A stretch of 64,000 nt of DNA, from the NCBI RefSeq assembly GCF_012927345.1, contig NZ_JABBGJ010000002.1:124001-188000 (forward strand), given 5' to 3'. Below, piece after piece: positions 51,241-61,448 of the stretch (the stretch's first letter is position 1; each line of letters starts with the position of its first letter). The position numbers and the translations under genes are program-made. Origin of the DNA: Paraburkholderia polaris (GTDB lineage Bacteria; Pseudomonadota; Gammaproteobacteria; Burkholderiales; Burkholderiaceae). The notes beneath the pieces were generated by a model. It had not been told where the DNA came from. It did no database searches and worked only from the letters and a program-made list of their open reading frames with translations.

Positions 51241-54200
51241 ATGACGAGCTTCCCGATTGCGTTGCACCACCGAATCCGCGCTTTGGCGCGTATCGAACCC
51301 GATGCGCCCGCGCTGGCGTCGTTCACGCCGCGTACCGTGCGCCTGACGCGCGGCGAGCTGGATAGCCGCGCGGCTCGACTCGCTGCACAGTTGAGGGCGG
51401 CAGGCGTCACGACGGAAGTGCGCGTTGGCGTGTGTGTCGCGCGTTCGTGCGATCTGTTTGTCGCACTGCTCGCCGTACTGAAGGCGGGCGGCGTGTTCGT
51501 CGCGCTCGATCCGCGTCATCCGGCAGCGCGCCTCGACTGGGTCGCGCAGGATGCGGGTCTCGCTCACGGCATTGTCGACGCTTCCGCCGATGCGGCAATG
51601 CGCGCGCGTTTCGCGCAGTGTTTCGACGTCGCAAACGATGCTTTGACAGACGTCACAGCGCCGCGCTTCGATGGCGATGACGAGCCGGTACATCCGCGCG
51701 CGGCCGCCTACATGATCTACACGTCCGGCTCGACCGGCATGCCGAAAGCGGTTGCCGTCGAACACGGGCCGCTCGCCGCGCACGGCGACGCACTCGCTGA
51801 GTCGTTGCCGATCGACGGCACCGATCGCGTGCTGCATTTCGCGTCGGTGAATTTCGACGTCTCGATCGAAGCATGGCTGGTGCCGCTCGCAGTCGGCGGC
51901 AGCGTGGTGATCAGCGATCCGCCGCCGTTTCCGCCGGAAGCCACGCATGCCTTCATGCTGCGCGAAGGCGTGACCAATACCACGCTGCCGCCCGCCTATC
52001 TGCGCGAATTCGCGAACATTTGCGCGCGCCTCGGCGTGCCGCCTTCGCTGCGCGTGCTGCTGTTCGGCGGCGAGGCGATGTCGCAGGACAGCTTCGACGA
52101 GATTCGCCGTGTGTTCCCGTCGATCCGTCTCGTCAACGGATATGGGCCAACCGAAGCGGTGATTTCGCCGATGCTGTGGCCGGTCGACCCAGACACGATG
52201 CCGGCGCTCGAAGCGGGCAACGGTTATGCGTCGCTGCCGATCGGCTGGCCGATCGGGCGTCGTGTGGCGCGTATTGAAGACGCAACGCAGCGCGGTGAGG
52301 CCGGTGAGCTGTTGCTCGGCGGCGTGTGTCTCGCGCGTGGCTATCATGGCCGCGCGGCGCTCACCGCCGAACGCTTTTTACCGGACGCAAACGGCGAACC
52401 GGGTGAACGGATCTACCGCACCGGCGACCTCACGCGTGAGCGCGAGGACGGCTCGTTCGATTATCTCGGCCGCATCGACGATCAGGTGCAAGTGCGTGGC
52501 GTTCGTGTGGAGCCCGGCGAGATCGCGGCATGTCTGCTGACGCATCCGGCCATCGTCGATGCGGGTGTGCTCGCCGAGACAACGGCCGGCAGGACGCAGC
52601 TGATCGCCTGTGTGGTGGTGAAAGAAGTGGTGGGCGGGAAGGTACGTGGTGAAGGAGCGCACGGCGATGCGACGCATGGCGGTGGAATACACGGCGGCAC
52701 AACACACGGCGAAGGAGTTCGCGACGAAAGAGCACTCAGCGACGCAGCACTACAGGCGCATCTCGCCGCGCATTTGCCGCAAGCGTGGCTGCCACATCGC
52801 TTTGCGCGCTTTGCACGTCTGCCTTATACGCTGAACGGAAAGCTCGATCGCGCTGCTTTGCGCGATGCTGTGGCGGCACTGCCGGTTGCAGCCGCCGCCG
52901 ATTATGTCGCGCCCAAAACCGTCACCGAGCAGCGCCTTGCCGATATCTGGCAAACATTCCTGAACGATCCCGCGCCGATCGGCCGCACGGATCGGTTCTT
53001 CGCACGCGGCGGCGATTCGCTTGCGGCGATGCAATTGCAGGCGGCGATCCGGATCGAATGGCGCGTGAACCTACGGCTTGATGCGTTGTTCGACGATCAG
53101 CCGCTCGAGACGCTCGCGGTGCTGATCGATACCAGCGAGCCGGAATCGGCTGTGGACCGGCACCAGCCGATCACGGTCCTGCAGCCTGCAACTACCGCGT
53201 TCGCCGACCGTGCCGCCTCGTTCGCGCAGCAGCGTTTCTGGGTGCTCGCGCAAACCCAGGATGCCGGCTCGGCGTATCACGTCGCCGTGCAATGGGACGT
53301 GCAAGGCGCGCTCGACATCGGCACGCTGCAACGCGCGCTCGATTGTCTGATCGAGCGTCAACAGGCATGGCGCACCACGCTCGTCGAAACCGAGGATGGC
53401 GTCGTCATGCAGCGCATTCATGCTGCGTTGCCGGTGCGGATTGCCGCAATCGATCTGCACACCAGCAGTGAGGCCGAGCGCGCATCGCGGCTCGGGGAGT
53501 TGACGGAGCAACACGTCGGCGCAGCGTTTGATCTATCGAATGGCCCCCTGGTGCGTGCCACGCTCATCACGCTGACCAACAACGCGCAGCGCTTTCTGTT
53601 GACGACTCATCATGCGATCAGCGACGGCTGGAGTTCGCGTTGCGCCTTCGGCGAACTGCAAGCGGCCTACACGGCATTCGCGACGGGACGTACGCCGCAA
53701 TTGCCCGCGCTGCCGGTCCAATACGCCGACTATGCGCAATGGCAGCGCGACTGGCTCGCCGCAGGCGAAGGCGAGCGACAGCTCACGTATTGGCGCGATG
53801 CGTTGCGCGCTGCGCCCGAACCGTTGGCATTGCCGCTCGACCGGCCGCGCTCGCCGCAACGCGACTATCGCGGCGGCCGTCTCGCATTGCGGCTGCCGCA
53901 GGAGATCTCCGCCGCGGTGCGCGAAACCGCGCGGCGCGCACAGGCATCCCCCTTTACCGTGCTGCTGGCTGCTTTCGACGCGTGGCTCTATCGACTGACC
54001 GGTGCGACCGACATCGTGGTTGCCGCACCGATTGCGCATCGGCAACGTGCGGAAACCGCACCACTGGTCGGCCTGTTTCTCAACACACTTGCATTGCGCG
54101 CGCGTGTCGCGCCAGGCCAATCGTTCGCTGCATTGCTCGACGGCGTGCGCCGCTCGGCGTTCGATGCCTTCGCGCATCAGGACGTACCGTTCGATCAGGT

Positions 54201-57200
54201 GCTCGACGCCATCAAGCCGCCGGTGCGGCGTGGTGAAGAGTGGCTCAAGGTCAAATTCGCGCAGCAGTTCGATCTGGAATTGACGGCTGAATTGCCGGGC
54301 GCGTCGGTGCGGATGTCGCCGGGGCTCGATCTCGCCGCCCGCTTTGATCTCGCACTCGATTTCACCGACGATCGGCGTGGTATCGAACTGGTGGTCGCGT
54401 ATGCGCTCGACGGCATCGATGAAGGGGCCGCGCAGGCGTGGCTCAATAGCTACGCGGCACTAGTTGCCGACGCGGTGCGTGATCCGCAACGCGCGATTGC
54501 GGAACTCGACTGCGCGGATGGGGTTGGATATGGCGCGGCGCGACAGGGGCGGGCGCTTCCGCTTGAGGCAGATAGCGTGCTTACGCTTTTTGCGCGCCAC
54601 GCGAGTGAAACACCGCATCGCGTCGCGCTTGTTGATGCCGACACGCAGCTCACGTTCGCCGAACTTGACGACGCATCGGAGCGCATTGCACTCGCCTTGC
54701 AGCAACGCAAGGTTGGCGCGGAGCAGCCGGTTGCGGTATGCATCGAGCGTTCGGTGCGTTTCGCGGTGGCGCTGATTGGCGTGATGAAGTCGGGTGCCTA
54801 CGCGGTGCCGCTCGATCCGGCTGCGCCGCACGAGCGGTTGGCGGCTGCCGTGGATGCCTGCGGTGCGCAATGGATGCTGACCTCGGGGGGCGTGCAGGCC
54901 GCGCTGGTGCCGGGCAATGCGAGAACGCTCGATCTCGATTCGCTTGCTTCGCTCGCCGAAGGCTCATCGCTTGCGGGGATGAATGTCGCCGTTAGCGTCA
55001 ACTCGAATATTAACTTGGACGCTAGCGCAGAGGTTGGCGTAGAGACCAACGCCAACCACACCACCAACGCCCCCCGTCCCGCACCGCTGCCCGACCAGGC
55101 CGCCTATCTCATCTTCACATCAGGCTCGACCGGCGCACCCAAGGGTGTTGTGATCTCACATCACGCGCTGGCCGATTACGTCGCAGGCATGCTGGACGAA
55201 CTCGCCTTTGCCGCCGACGCTTCGATGGCGATGGTCTCCACCGTCGCCGCCGACCTCGGTCATACGACGCTATTCGGCGCGCTTTGCTCGGGCCGCACGC
55301 TGCATCTTCTGCCGGCTCAATGCTCGTTCGATCCCGATCGCTTCGCTCACGAGATGCGCACGCGCGACGTCGGCGTATTGAAGATCGTGCCGAGCCATCT
55401 GCATGCACTGCTCGATGCACAGCGAGCGGCCGACGTGCTACCTGCTCACGCGCTGGTCACGGGCGGCGAAACGCTACCGTGGTCGCTAGTCGAACGGATC
55501 GCGGCGCTTAAGCCGGCGTGCCGCGTCATCAATCACTACGGCCCGACCGAAGCAACGGTCGGCGCATTGACTTGCGACACGTCCGCGCCGGCGCAGGTTG
55601 GATTGCGCTTACCCAATGTTCACGCCGGACAAGCGTGCGATGTCGAGAAAATCGCACCATCCACGCAATCCGTGCCCCTTGGCCTGCCGCTGCCAAATGC
55701 CTATGCATGCGTGCTAGACAGTCACGGCGCAAGCGTGCCGCCCGGTGGCATTGGCGAACTGTATCTCGGTGGTCCGGGTCTCGCACGTGGCTATCTGAAC
55801 CGCGCAGCCGCGACCGCCGAGCGCTTCGTGCCGCATCCGTTTGCGCCGGGCGAGCGTCTCTACAGAACGGGCGACCGCGTGAAGCTGCGCGCCGACCGTC
55901 GGCTGGATTTTCTTGGGCGTCTCGACGATCAGGTGAAAATTCGCGGCTATCGCGTCGAACCCGGCGAGGTGAGTGCGGCACTGCGCGCTCTCGAGGGCGT
56001 CGCTCAGGCGGAAACGCTTGCCGTGGAGCATGAAGGGCGGTTGCGCCTGGCATCGTTCGTGGCTCCGTCTAACGGTACACGTCTCGACGAACCGGCTTTA
56101 CGCGCAGCGTTGACCGTGCGGCTGCCGGACTACATGGTGCCGGCAGTATTGCTGATCGTAGCCGCGCTGCCTGTGACCGCGAACGGCAAAGTCGATCGAG
56201 CGGCATTGCGTGCGCTTGCCGCTGCGCCGGCGCCGTCCGTTTCTGAAGGCGACGCACCGCAAGGGGCGACGGAAGAGGCGCTTGCCGCAGTCTGGAAGGA
56301 AGTGCTCAAAGCCGAACGCGTGGGCCGTGATGATAATTTCTTCGAGCTGGGTGGCGATTCGATTCTGGTGTTGCAGGTGATCGCGCGCTCACGCAAGCGC
56401 GGTGTGCGCTTTACGCCGAAGCAATTGTTCGACGCGCCGACGCTGGCCCAACTCGCATGTGTTGCCACAACGGTGGATGCCGCGGCACCGGCTGCATCGA
56501 AAGCGCATTCCACATCGCCTGCATCTCAAGCACAAGCATCGCCGTCGGCGTTCGAACAACCCACGACCCTCACCCCTGCGCAACTTCGCTTCTTCGCGCT
56601 GGATATTCCGCAGCGTGGTCACTGGAATCAATCGATCGAACTCGATGCCGAGGCGCCGTTCGATTCCGACGCCTTTGCCCGCGCATTCGAAACGCTGCTG
56701 ACACATCACGAGATTTTCCGTCACCGTTTCGCCCCGAGCGGTCCCGATGAAGAATGGCAACTCACGTTCGCCGCGCGCGCGTTCGAGGCACTGCCGCTCG
56801 CAGTCGCTTCCGCACGCGACGAAAGCGACGCGCTCGCCCAGTTCAACGCGTTGCAAAGCACGCTTGATCTGACGCGCGGCCCGCTCGTTTGCGCGCTCGC
56901 CGCGCTGTTGCCTGACGGGACGACGAAGCTTTATCTGGCGATTCATCACCTGATCGTCGACGGCGTGTCGTGGCGCGTGTTGCTGGACGATCTCGACGCT
57001 GCCTATCGAGCGGCGCGCGAGCGTCGCACGGTACGTCTTGCGTCGACGGGCACGAGCGCGCAGGAGTGGGCCGCGCGGCTCGCTCGCGCGGCGCTCGACG
57101 CAACGAACTCGCATACCGCCACCGAGGTGTCGTGTTCGGCCACAGCCGACGCAACGAACTCACCGTTCGCCACCGAAATGCCGTATTGGGCCGCGCTCGC

Positions 57201-60200
57201 CGCACCGTACGACGACCTGCCGCTCGACCATCCAGAAGCCACGGCGACGAATGCGGACGCGCAAACCGTCATTCAGACGATCGACGCCGAGCTGACGCGC
57301 GCCGTATTGACGGAGGCAAACGCCGCCTATCGCACGCAGATGATCGAACTGCTGATCGCGGCGTTGGCGCAGTCGCTCGGTATGTCTCGCTGCCGCATCG
57401 AGCTCGAAGGTCATGGCCGCGAGGCGTTGTTCGACGACGCCGACGCGAGCCGCACCCTCGGTTGGTTGACGAGCCACTACCCCGTGCAGTTCGCTGTCGA
57501 AAGCACGCCGGCGGCGACGCTCGGCGCGGTCAAGGACACGCTGCGCGCGGTACCGAACAAGGGGCTCGGTTTCGGCGTGCTGCGTCACTACGGCGACGCG
57601 ACGACGCGCGCGACGCTCGCCGCCGTGCCGCGACCGCATGTGACCTTCAACTATCTCGGCCAGTTCGATGCGTCGCGTGAGGCTGCTTTGGTGCCGCGTT
57701 TCGGCGGCGCGGGCTGCGAGCGCGATCCCGCTGGTCCGATCGGCAACGCGCTGGCGATTCATGCGTATGTCGACGGCGACACCGCGCGCACGCTGAAAAT
57801 CCATTGGGTGTACGGCGCGACGCAGTTCGAGCGCGCGACGATTGAAGCGCTCGCGCAGCGTTTCGAAACCGCGCTGGCCGGGTTGACCGCCGCCTGCGCG
57901 GCGCGTCTCGCGCAACGCGGCGGCGGGGCAACGCCTGGCGACTATCCGCTCGCGCGCACCGGAGGCCTCACGCAGGCCGCATTGGAACGCCTGCCGCTCG
58001 ATCTGCGCACCATCGACGACATCTACCCGCTCTCGCCGATGCAGCACGGCATCCTGTTTCACTCGCTGTTCGCCCCTGAGCAATCGACGTATGTGAATCA
58101 ACTGGTCGCGACGTTGAACGAACCGGACGTCGAGCGTTTGCGCGCCGCGTTCGAGGGCGCGGTGCCGCGTCACGACATTCTTCGCACCGGATTCACACCG
58201 GATGAAGCCACGCCGATGCAGATCGTGCATCGTCAGGCGCGCATGCCGGTCGAGATCATTGATTGGCGCGATCGAGGTGACGGTGCGCTCGATGCATTTG
58301 AAACCTGGCTTGCGGACGACCGTGCGCGCGGTTTCGATCTGACGTCGCCGCCTTTGATGCGCGTCGCGTTGATCCGCATCACGGATGAAGCATGGCGTCT
58401 TGTCTGGACCCGTCATCATCTGCTGCTCGACGGCTGGAGCACGGCGCGTTTCTTCGCCGACGTGCTGCGTGACTATATCGAGGCGCGGCGTCCGCAACCG
58501 TTCGCGGCACCGGCCAAAACACGCTACCGCGATTTCATCGCATGGCTTGCGGCGCGCGATGTTGAAGGCGAGCGCGCGTTCTGGTTGCAACGTCTAGCGC
58601 TTATCGATGAACCGACGCTGGTTGCCGACCGTGAGCGCGACCGCGACCAAGACCGCAACCAAGACCACGACCACGACAGTGAACATGAGCGCGGCCCCGA
58701 ACGCCCTCGCGTCGCCAAACATCTCACGCGCCGCGAATCCTTTGATGCCGAGACCACGACACGTCTCACCGAAACCGCGCGCCGTCTGAAAGTCACCGTC
58801 AACACGATGGTGCAGGGCGCATGGGCACTCGCGCTGCAACGCATGACGCATCACACCGCCGTCGCATTCGGCGCGACCGTGGCGGGCCGCCCCGACGCAC
58901 TACCCGATGCCGACACGGTGCTGGGCCTGTTCATCAACACGCTGCCGGTCATCACCGCGCCGTCGCCGCAGCGCTGTGCGTCGGCATGGCTACAGGAACT
59001 ACAGCGCGACAACGCCGCTGCAGCGGAACACGCGCACACGCCGCTCTACGAAATTCAGCAGTGGGCGGGGCAAGGTGGCGGCGCGCTGTTCGACACGCTG
59101 GTCGTCTTCGAAAACTATCCGGTCGATGAAGCGTGGCAAGGACGCGACGAACGCGCGCTCAAGCTGCGTGATCTGCGCAATATCGAAGCAACCGATTTCG
59201 CGCTCACCCTGGTGATCGAAGCCGGCACGACGCTCACGATCGATTACGGCTACGACGCTGCACAAGTCGACGAAGCACGCGTGGCCGCATTGCATCGCGC
59301 ATTTGCCGCGTGCCTGGCCGGTTTGATCGCCGATCCGCACGCACAGTTAGACACGATCTCGATTGCGACCGCCGACGATCTCGCCACGTTGGCGAACGCA
59401 AATGCGACCGCGCAATCCTGGCCGCCAGCGCAGCAACAACCACTGCATCGGCAGTTCGAACAGGCTGCGTTCGCGCGCCCCGACGCAATCGCGCTCGAAT
59501 TCACCGATCCGCAAGGGCGGATGCAGCAGATGACCTACGGCGCGCTCGATGCGAACGCCAACCGGGTCGCGGCTGCGCTCATCGAAGCAGGCGTGCAGCC
59601 GGATACGGCGGTCGCGTTGTGCGTCGAGCGTTCGTTCGACATGGTGGTTGCGCTGATCGGCGTGCTGAAAGCGGGTGCTGCCTATCTGCCTGTCGACCCG
59701 GACTATCCGGCCGAACGCATCGCATATCTCCTCAACGACGCAAACCCGGCGGTCGTGCTGACACAAACGCATCTGCGTGAGCGCGTCGTCGCGGCGGTCG
59801 AAAGCATCGACGTCAAGATTCTGACCGTCGACCAACTGCTCAGCACCGGGGCCGCGCTCGCCACGGCGGTGGAAGTCGCGCCTGAACAACTCGCCTATCT
59901 GATCTACACATCGGGTTCGACGGGCAAGCCGAAGGGCGCGGGCAATACGCATCGCGCGCTTGCGAACCGGATCGCGTGGATGCAGGACGCGTATCGGCTG
60001 GGCGCTGAAGATGTCGTGCTGCACAAGACGCCGTTCGGCTTCGACGTATCGGTATGGGAGTTTGTCTGGCCGCTCGCCGTCGGCGCGAAACTCGCTATCG
60101 CGGCGCCGGGCGATCATCGCGATCCGGCGCGTCTGATCGCGGCCATCGAAACGCATCGTGTCACGACGCTGCATTTCGTGCCGTCGATGCTCGCCGCGTT

Positions 60201-61287
60201 CGTTGCCCATCTGGAGGATTTCAAAGTTGCGGCTCGCTGCGCGAGGGTCGAGCGGATCGTGGCAAGTGGCGAAGCACTGGCACCGGAACTGGTGGCGCGC
60301 GTCGCGCAGCATTTGCCGAATGCGCGGCTCTACAACCTCTACGGACCGACCGAGGCTGCCATCGATGTGTCGCACTGGACCTGCGATGCACGTGATGCAA
60401 ACGCCGTGTCCGTGCCGATCGGTCATCCGATTGCGAACCTGCGACTGCATGTACTCGATGCGGCGCTGCAACCGTTGCCGCAGGGCGCGGTTGGCGAACT
60501 GTACTTAGGTGGCGTTGGACTTGCGCGCGGCTATCTCGGCCGTGCCGGGCTGACGGCGGAGCGCTTCGTCCCCGATCCCTTCACACAAGGCGCACGTCTT
60601 TATCGCACCGGCGACCTCGCCCGTCGTCGTGCGGACGGTGCGCTCGATTATCTCGGCCGTATCGATACGCAAGTGAAGCTGCGCGGTCAGCGTATCGAAC
60701 CCGGTGAAATCGAAGCCTTGCTGCGTGCGGAGCAAGGCGTACACGACGCGGTGGTGATCGTGCGTGATGAGCAGCTGGTCGGCTACGTCGCACGAGGCTT
60801 GGGCAACACGATCGACACGCATGCGTTGCTCGATGCGCTGCGTGCCCAATTGCCCGCGTACATGGTGCCCGCGCAACTGATCGAAATGGAGGCGTTGCCG
60901 GTGACACCGAACGGCAAATGCGATCGCCATGCGCTGCCCGCGCCGGTTCGTCGCCTTTCTGCCGAAGAGGGAATGGCAGCGTCTCTGCAAACCGATACCG
61001 AGCGCGAACTCGCCGCGATCTGGAAACGCGTGCTGCGTCTGGAGGTGGTCGGCCGCGACGACGATTTCTTCGCCCTGGGCGGTCACTCGCTGCTCGCCAC
61101 GCAGGCCAACGCGCAGGCCAATCTGCATTGGACGTTGATCCTGCCGCTGCGCACGCTATTCGACCAACGCACACTGCAACGCTGCGCTGCCGCGATCGAT
61201 CGCGCGCTGGCCGAACGTGACGCGGGTGCCGGAGGGGATACCGCGAGCGCGATCGACGCACTCCTCGGCGAACTCGAACTGCAATAA
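51241..61287 (+). CDS. Siderophore nonribosomal peptide synthetase, three modules (OrbI/MbaA-like)
   Basis: From the ATG at 51241 this is 3348 residues; a TTG at 51190 was not used. Domain order is A1, T1 (Ser593 in G-G-D-S), C (H790-H-A-I-S-D-G), A2, T2 (Ser1707), epimerase (H1902-H-L-I-V-D-G, with F-N-Y-L-G), C of the D-to-L type (H2392-H-L-L-L-D-G), A3, T3 (Ser3283). It lacks a starter C domain. Pocket positions show D-V-..-E in A1, D-L in A2 (Asp-like) and D-V-..-W in A3 (Ser-like). With the epimerase and the SyrP-like oxygenase this suggests acyl-hydroxy-ornithine, D-beta-hydroxy-aspartate and serine, as in ornibactin/malleobactin. Three low-complexity insertions interrupt otherwise normal domains. 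No hydroxyornithine genes are in view. Confidence 0.92.
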   Translation: MTSFPIALHHRIRALARIEPDAPALASFTPRTVRLTRGELDSRAARLAAQLRAAGVTTEVRVGVCVARSCDLFVALLAVLKAGGVFVALDPRHPAARLDWVAQDAGLAHGIVDASADAAMRARFAQCFDVANDALTDVTAPRFDGDDEPVHPRAAAYMIYTSGSTGMPKAVAVEHGPLAAHGDALAESLPIDGTDRVLHFASVNFDVSIEAWLVPLAVGGSVVISDPPPFPPEATHAFMLREGVTNTTLPPAYLREFANICARLGVPPSLRVLLFGGEAMSQDSFDEIRRVFPSIRLVNGYGPTEAVISPMLWPVDPDTMPALEAGNGYASLPIGWPIGRRVARIEDATQRGEAGELLLGGVCLARGYHGRAALTAERFLPDANGEPGERIYRTGDLTREREDGSFDYLGRIDDQVQVRGVRVEPGEIAACLLTHPAIVDAGVLAETTAGRTQLIACVVVKEVVGGKVRGEGAHGDATHGGGIHGGTTHGEGVRDERALSDAALQAHLAAHLPQAWLPHRFARFARLPYTLNGKLDRAALRDAVAALPVAAAADYVAPKTVTEQRLADIWQTFLNDPAPIGRTDRFFARGGDSLAAMQLQAAIRIEWRVNLRLDALFDDQPLETLAVLIDTSEPESAVDRHQPITVLQPATTAFADRAASFAQQRFWVLAQTQDAGSAYHVAVQWDVQGALDIGTLQRALDCLIERQQAWRTTLVETEDGVVMQRIHAALPVRIAAIDLHTSSEAERASRLGELTEQHVGAAFDLSNGPLVRATLITLTNNAQRFLLTTHHAISDGWSSRCAFGELQAAYTAFATGRTPQLPALPVQYADYAQWQRDWLAAGEGERQLTYWRDALRAAPEPLALPLDRPRSPQRDYRGGRLALRLPQEISAAVRETARRAQASPFTVLLAAFDAWLYRLTGATDIVVAAPIAHRQRAETAPLVGLFLNTLALRARVAPGQSFAALLDGVRRSAFDAFAHQDVPFDQVLDAIKPPVRRGEEWLKVKFAQQFDLELTAELPGASVRMSPGLDLAARFDLALDFTDDRRGIELVVAYALDGIDEGAAQAWLNSYAALVADAVRDPQRAIAELDCADGVGYGAARQGRALPLEADSVLTLFARHASETPHRVALVDADTQLTFAELDDASERIALALQQRKVGAEQPVAVCIERSVRFAVALIGVMKSGAYAVPLDPAAPHERLAAAVDACGAQWMLTSGGVQAALVPGNARTLDLDSLASLAEGSSLAGMNVAVSVNSNINLDASAEVGVETNANHTTNAPRPAPLPDQAAYLIFTSGSTGAPKGVVISHHALADYVAGMLDELAFAADASMAMVSTVAADLGHTTLFGALCSGRTLHLLPAQCSFDPDRFAHEMRTRDVGVLKIVPSHLHALLDAQRAADVLPAHALVTGGETLPWSLVERIAALKPACRVINHYGPTEATVGALTCDTSAPAQVGLRLPNVHAGQACDVEKIAPSTQSVPLGLPLPNAYACVLDSHGASVPPGGIGELYLGGPGLARGYLNRAAATAERFVPHPFAPGERLYRTGDRVKLRADRRLDFLGRLDDQVKIRGYRVEPGEVSAALRALEGVAQAETLAVEHEGRLRLASFVAPSNGTRLDEPALRAALTVRLPDYMVPAVLLIVAALPVTANGKVDRAALRALAAAPAPSVSEGDAPQGATEEALAAVWKEVLKAERVGRDDNFFELGGDSILVLQVIARSRKRGVRFTPKQLFDAPTLAQLACVATTVDAAAPAASKAHSTSPASQAQASPSAFEQPTTLTPAQLRFFALDIPQRGHWNQSIELDAEAPFDSDAFARAFETLLTHHEIFRHRFAPSGPDEEWQLTFAARAFEALPLAVASARDESDALAQFNALQSTLDLTRGPLVCALAALLPDGTTKLYLAIHHLIVDGVSWRVLLDDLDAAYRAARERRTVRLASTGTSAQEWAARLARAALDATNSHTATEVSCSATADATNSPFATEMPYWAALAAPYDDLPLDHPEATATNADAQTVIQTIDAELTRAVLTEANAAYRTQMIELLIAALAQSLGMSRCRIELEGHGREALFDDADASRTLGWLTSHYPVQFAVESTPAATLGAVKDTLRAVPNKGLGFGVLRHYGDATTRATLAAVPRPHVTFNYLGQFDASREAALVPRFGGAGCERDPAGPIGNALAIHAYVDGDTARTLKIHWVYGATQFERATIEALAQRFETALAGLTAACAARLAQRGGGATPGDYPLARTGGLTQAALERLPLDLRTIDDIYPLSPMQHGILFHSLFAPEQSTYVNQLVATLNEPDVERLRAAFEGAVPRHDILRTGFTPDEATPMQIVHRQARMPVEIIDWRDRGDGALDAFETWLADDRARGFDLTSPPLMRVALIRITDEAWRLVWTRHHLLLDGWSTARFFADVLRDYIEARRPQPFAAPAKTRYRDFIAWLAARDVEGERAFWLQRLALIDEPTLVADRERDRDQDRNQDHDHDSEHERGPERPRVAKHLTRRESFDAETTTRLTETARRLKVTVNTMVQGAWALALQRMTHHTAVAFGATVAGRPDALPDADTVLGLFINTLPVITAPSPQRCASAWLQELQRDNAAAAEHAHTPLYEIQQWAGQGGGALFDTLVVFENYPVDEAWQGRDERALKLRDLRNIEATDFALTLVIEAGTTLTIDYGYDAAQVDEARVAALHRAFAACLAGLIADPHAQLDTISIATADDLATLANANATAQSWPPAQQQPLHRQFEQAAFARPDAIALEFTDPQGRMQQMTYGALDANANRVAAALIEAGVQPDTAVALCVERSFDMVVALIGVLKAGAAYLPVDPDYPAERIAYLLNDANPAVVLTQTHLRERVVAAVESIDVKILTVDQLLSTGAALATAVEVAPEQLAYLIYTSGSTGKPKGAGNTHRALANRIAWMQDAYRLGAEDVVLHKTPFGFDVSVWEFVWPLAVGAKLAIAAPGDHRDPARLIAAIETHRVTTLHFVPSMLAAFVAHLEDFKVAARCARVERIVASGEALAPELVARVAQHLPNARLYNLYGPTEAAIDVSHWTCDARDANAVSVPIGHPIANLRLHVLDAALQPLPQGAVGELYLGGVGLARGYLGRAGLTAERFVPDPFTQGARLYRTGDLARRRADGALDYLGRIDTQVKLRGQRIEPGEIEALLRAEQGVHDAVVIVRDEQLVGYVARGLGNTIDTHALLDALRAQLPAYMVPAQLIEMEALPVTPNGKCDRHALPAPVRRLSAEEGMAASLQTDTERELAAIWKRVLRLEVVGRDDDFFALGGHSLLATQANAQANLHWTLILPLRTLFDQRTLQRCAAAIDRALAERDAGAGGDTASAIDALLGELELQ

Positions 61288-61297
61288 GCCATCACGT

Positions 61298-61425
61298 CGA
61301 TACGCCGATACGCCGATACGCCGATACGCCGACAAGCCGACAAGCCGACAAGCCGACAAGCCGACAAGCCGACAAGCCGACAAGCCGGCACGCCGGCACG
61401 CCGGCACGCCGACACGCCGACAAGC
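61298..61425. repeat. Sixteen tandem 8-bp units between the two NRPS genes
   Basis: The array is exactly 128 bases: 4 x CGATACGC, 7 x CGACAAGC, 3 x CGGCACGC, 1 x CGACACGC, 1 x CGACAAGC. It fills most of the 161-base gap. Adjacent units are usually identical, so it has grown by slippage. A change in copy number would alter the distance between the synthetase genes but not a reading frame. Confidence 0.95.
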
Positions 61426-61448
61426 ACTGAGCACTGAGACAACCCAGC

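Noticed and set aside
61298..61425. Possible CRISPR array
   Set aside because: The units are 8 bases with no spacers and no cas genes are near; it is a simple tandem repeat.
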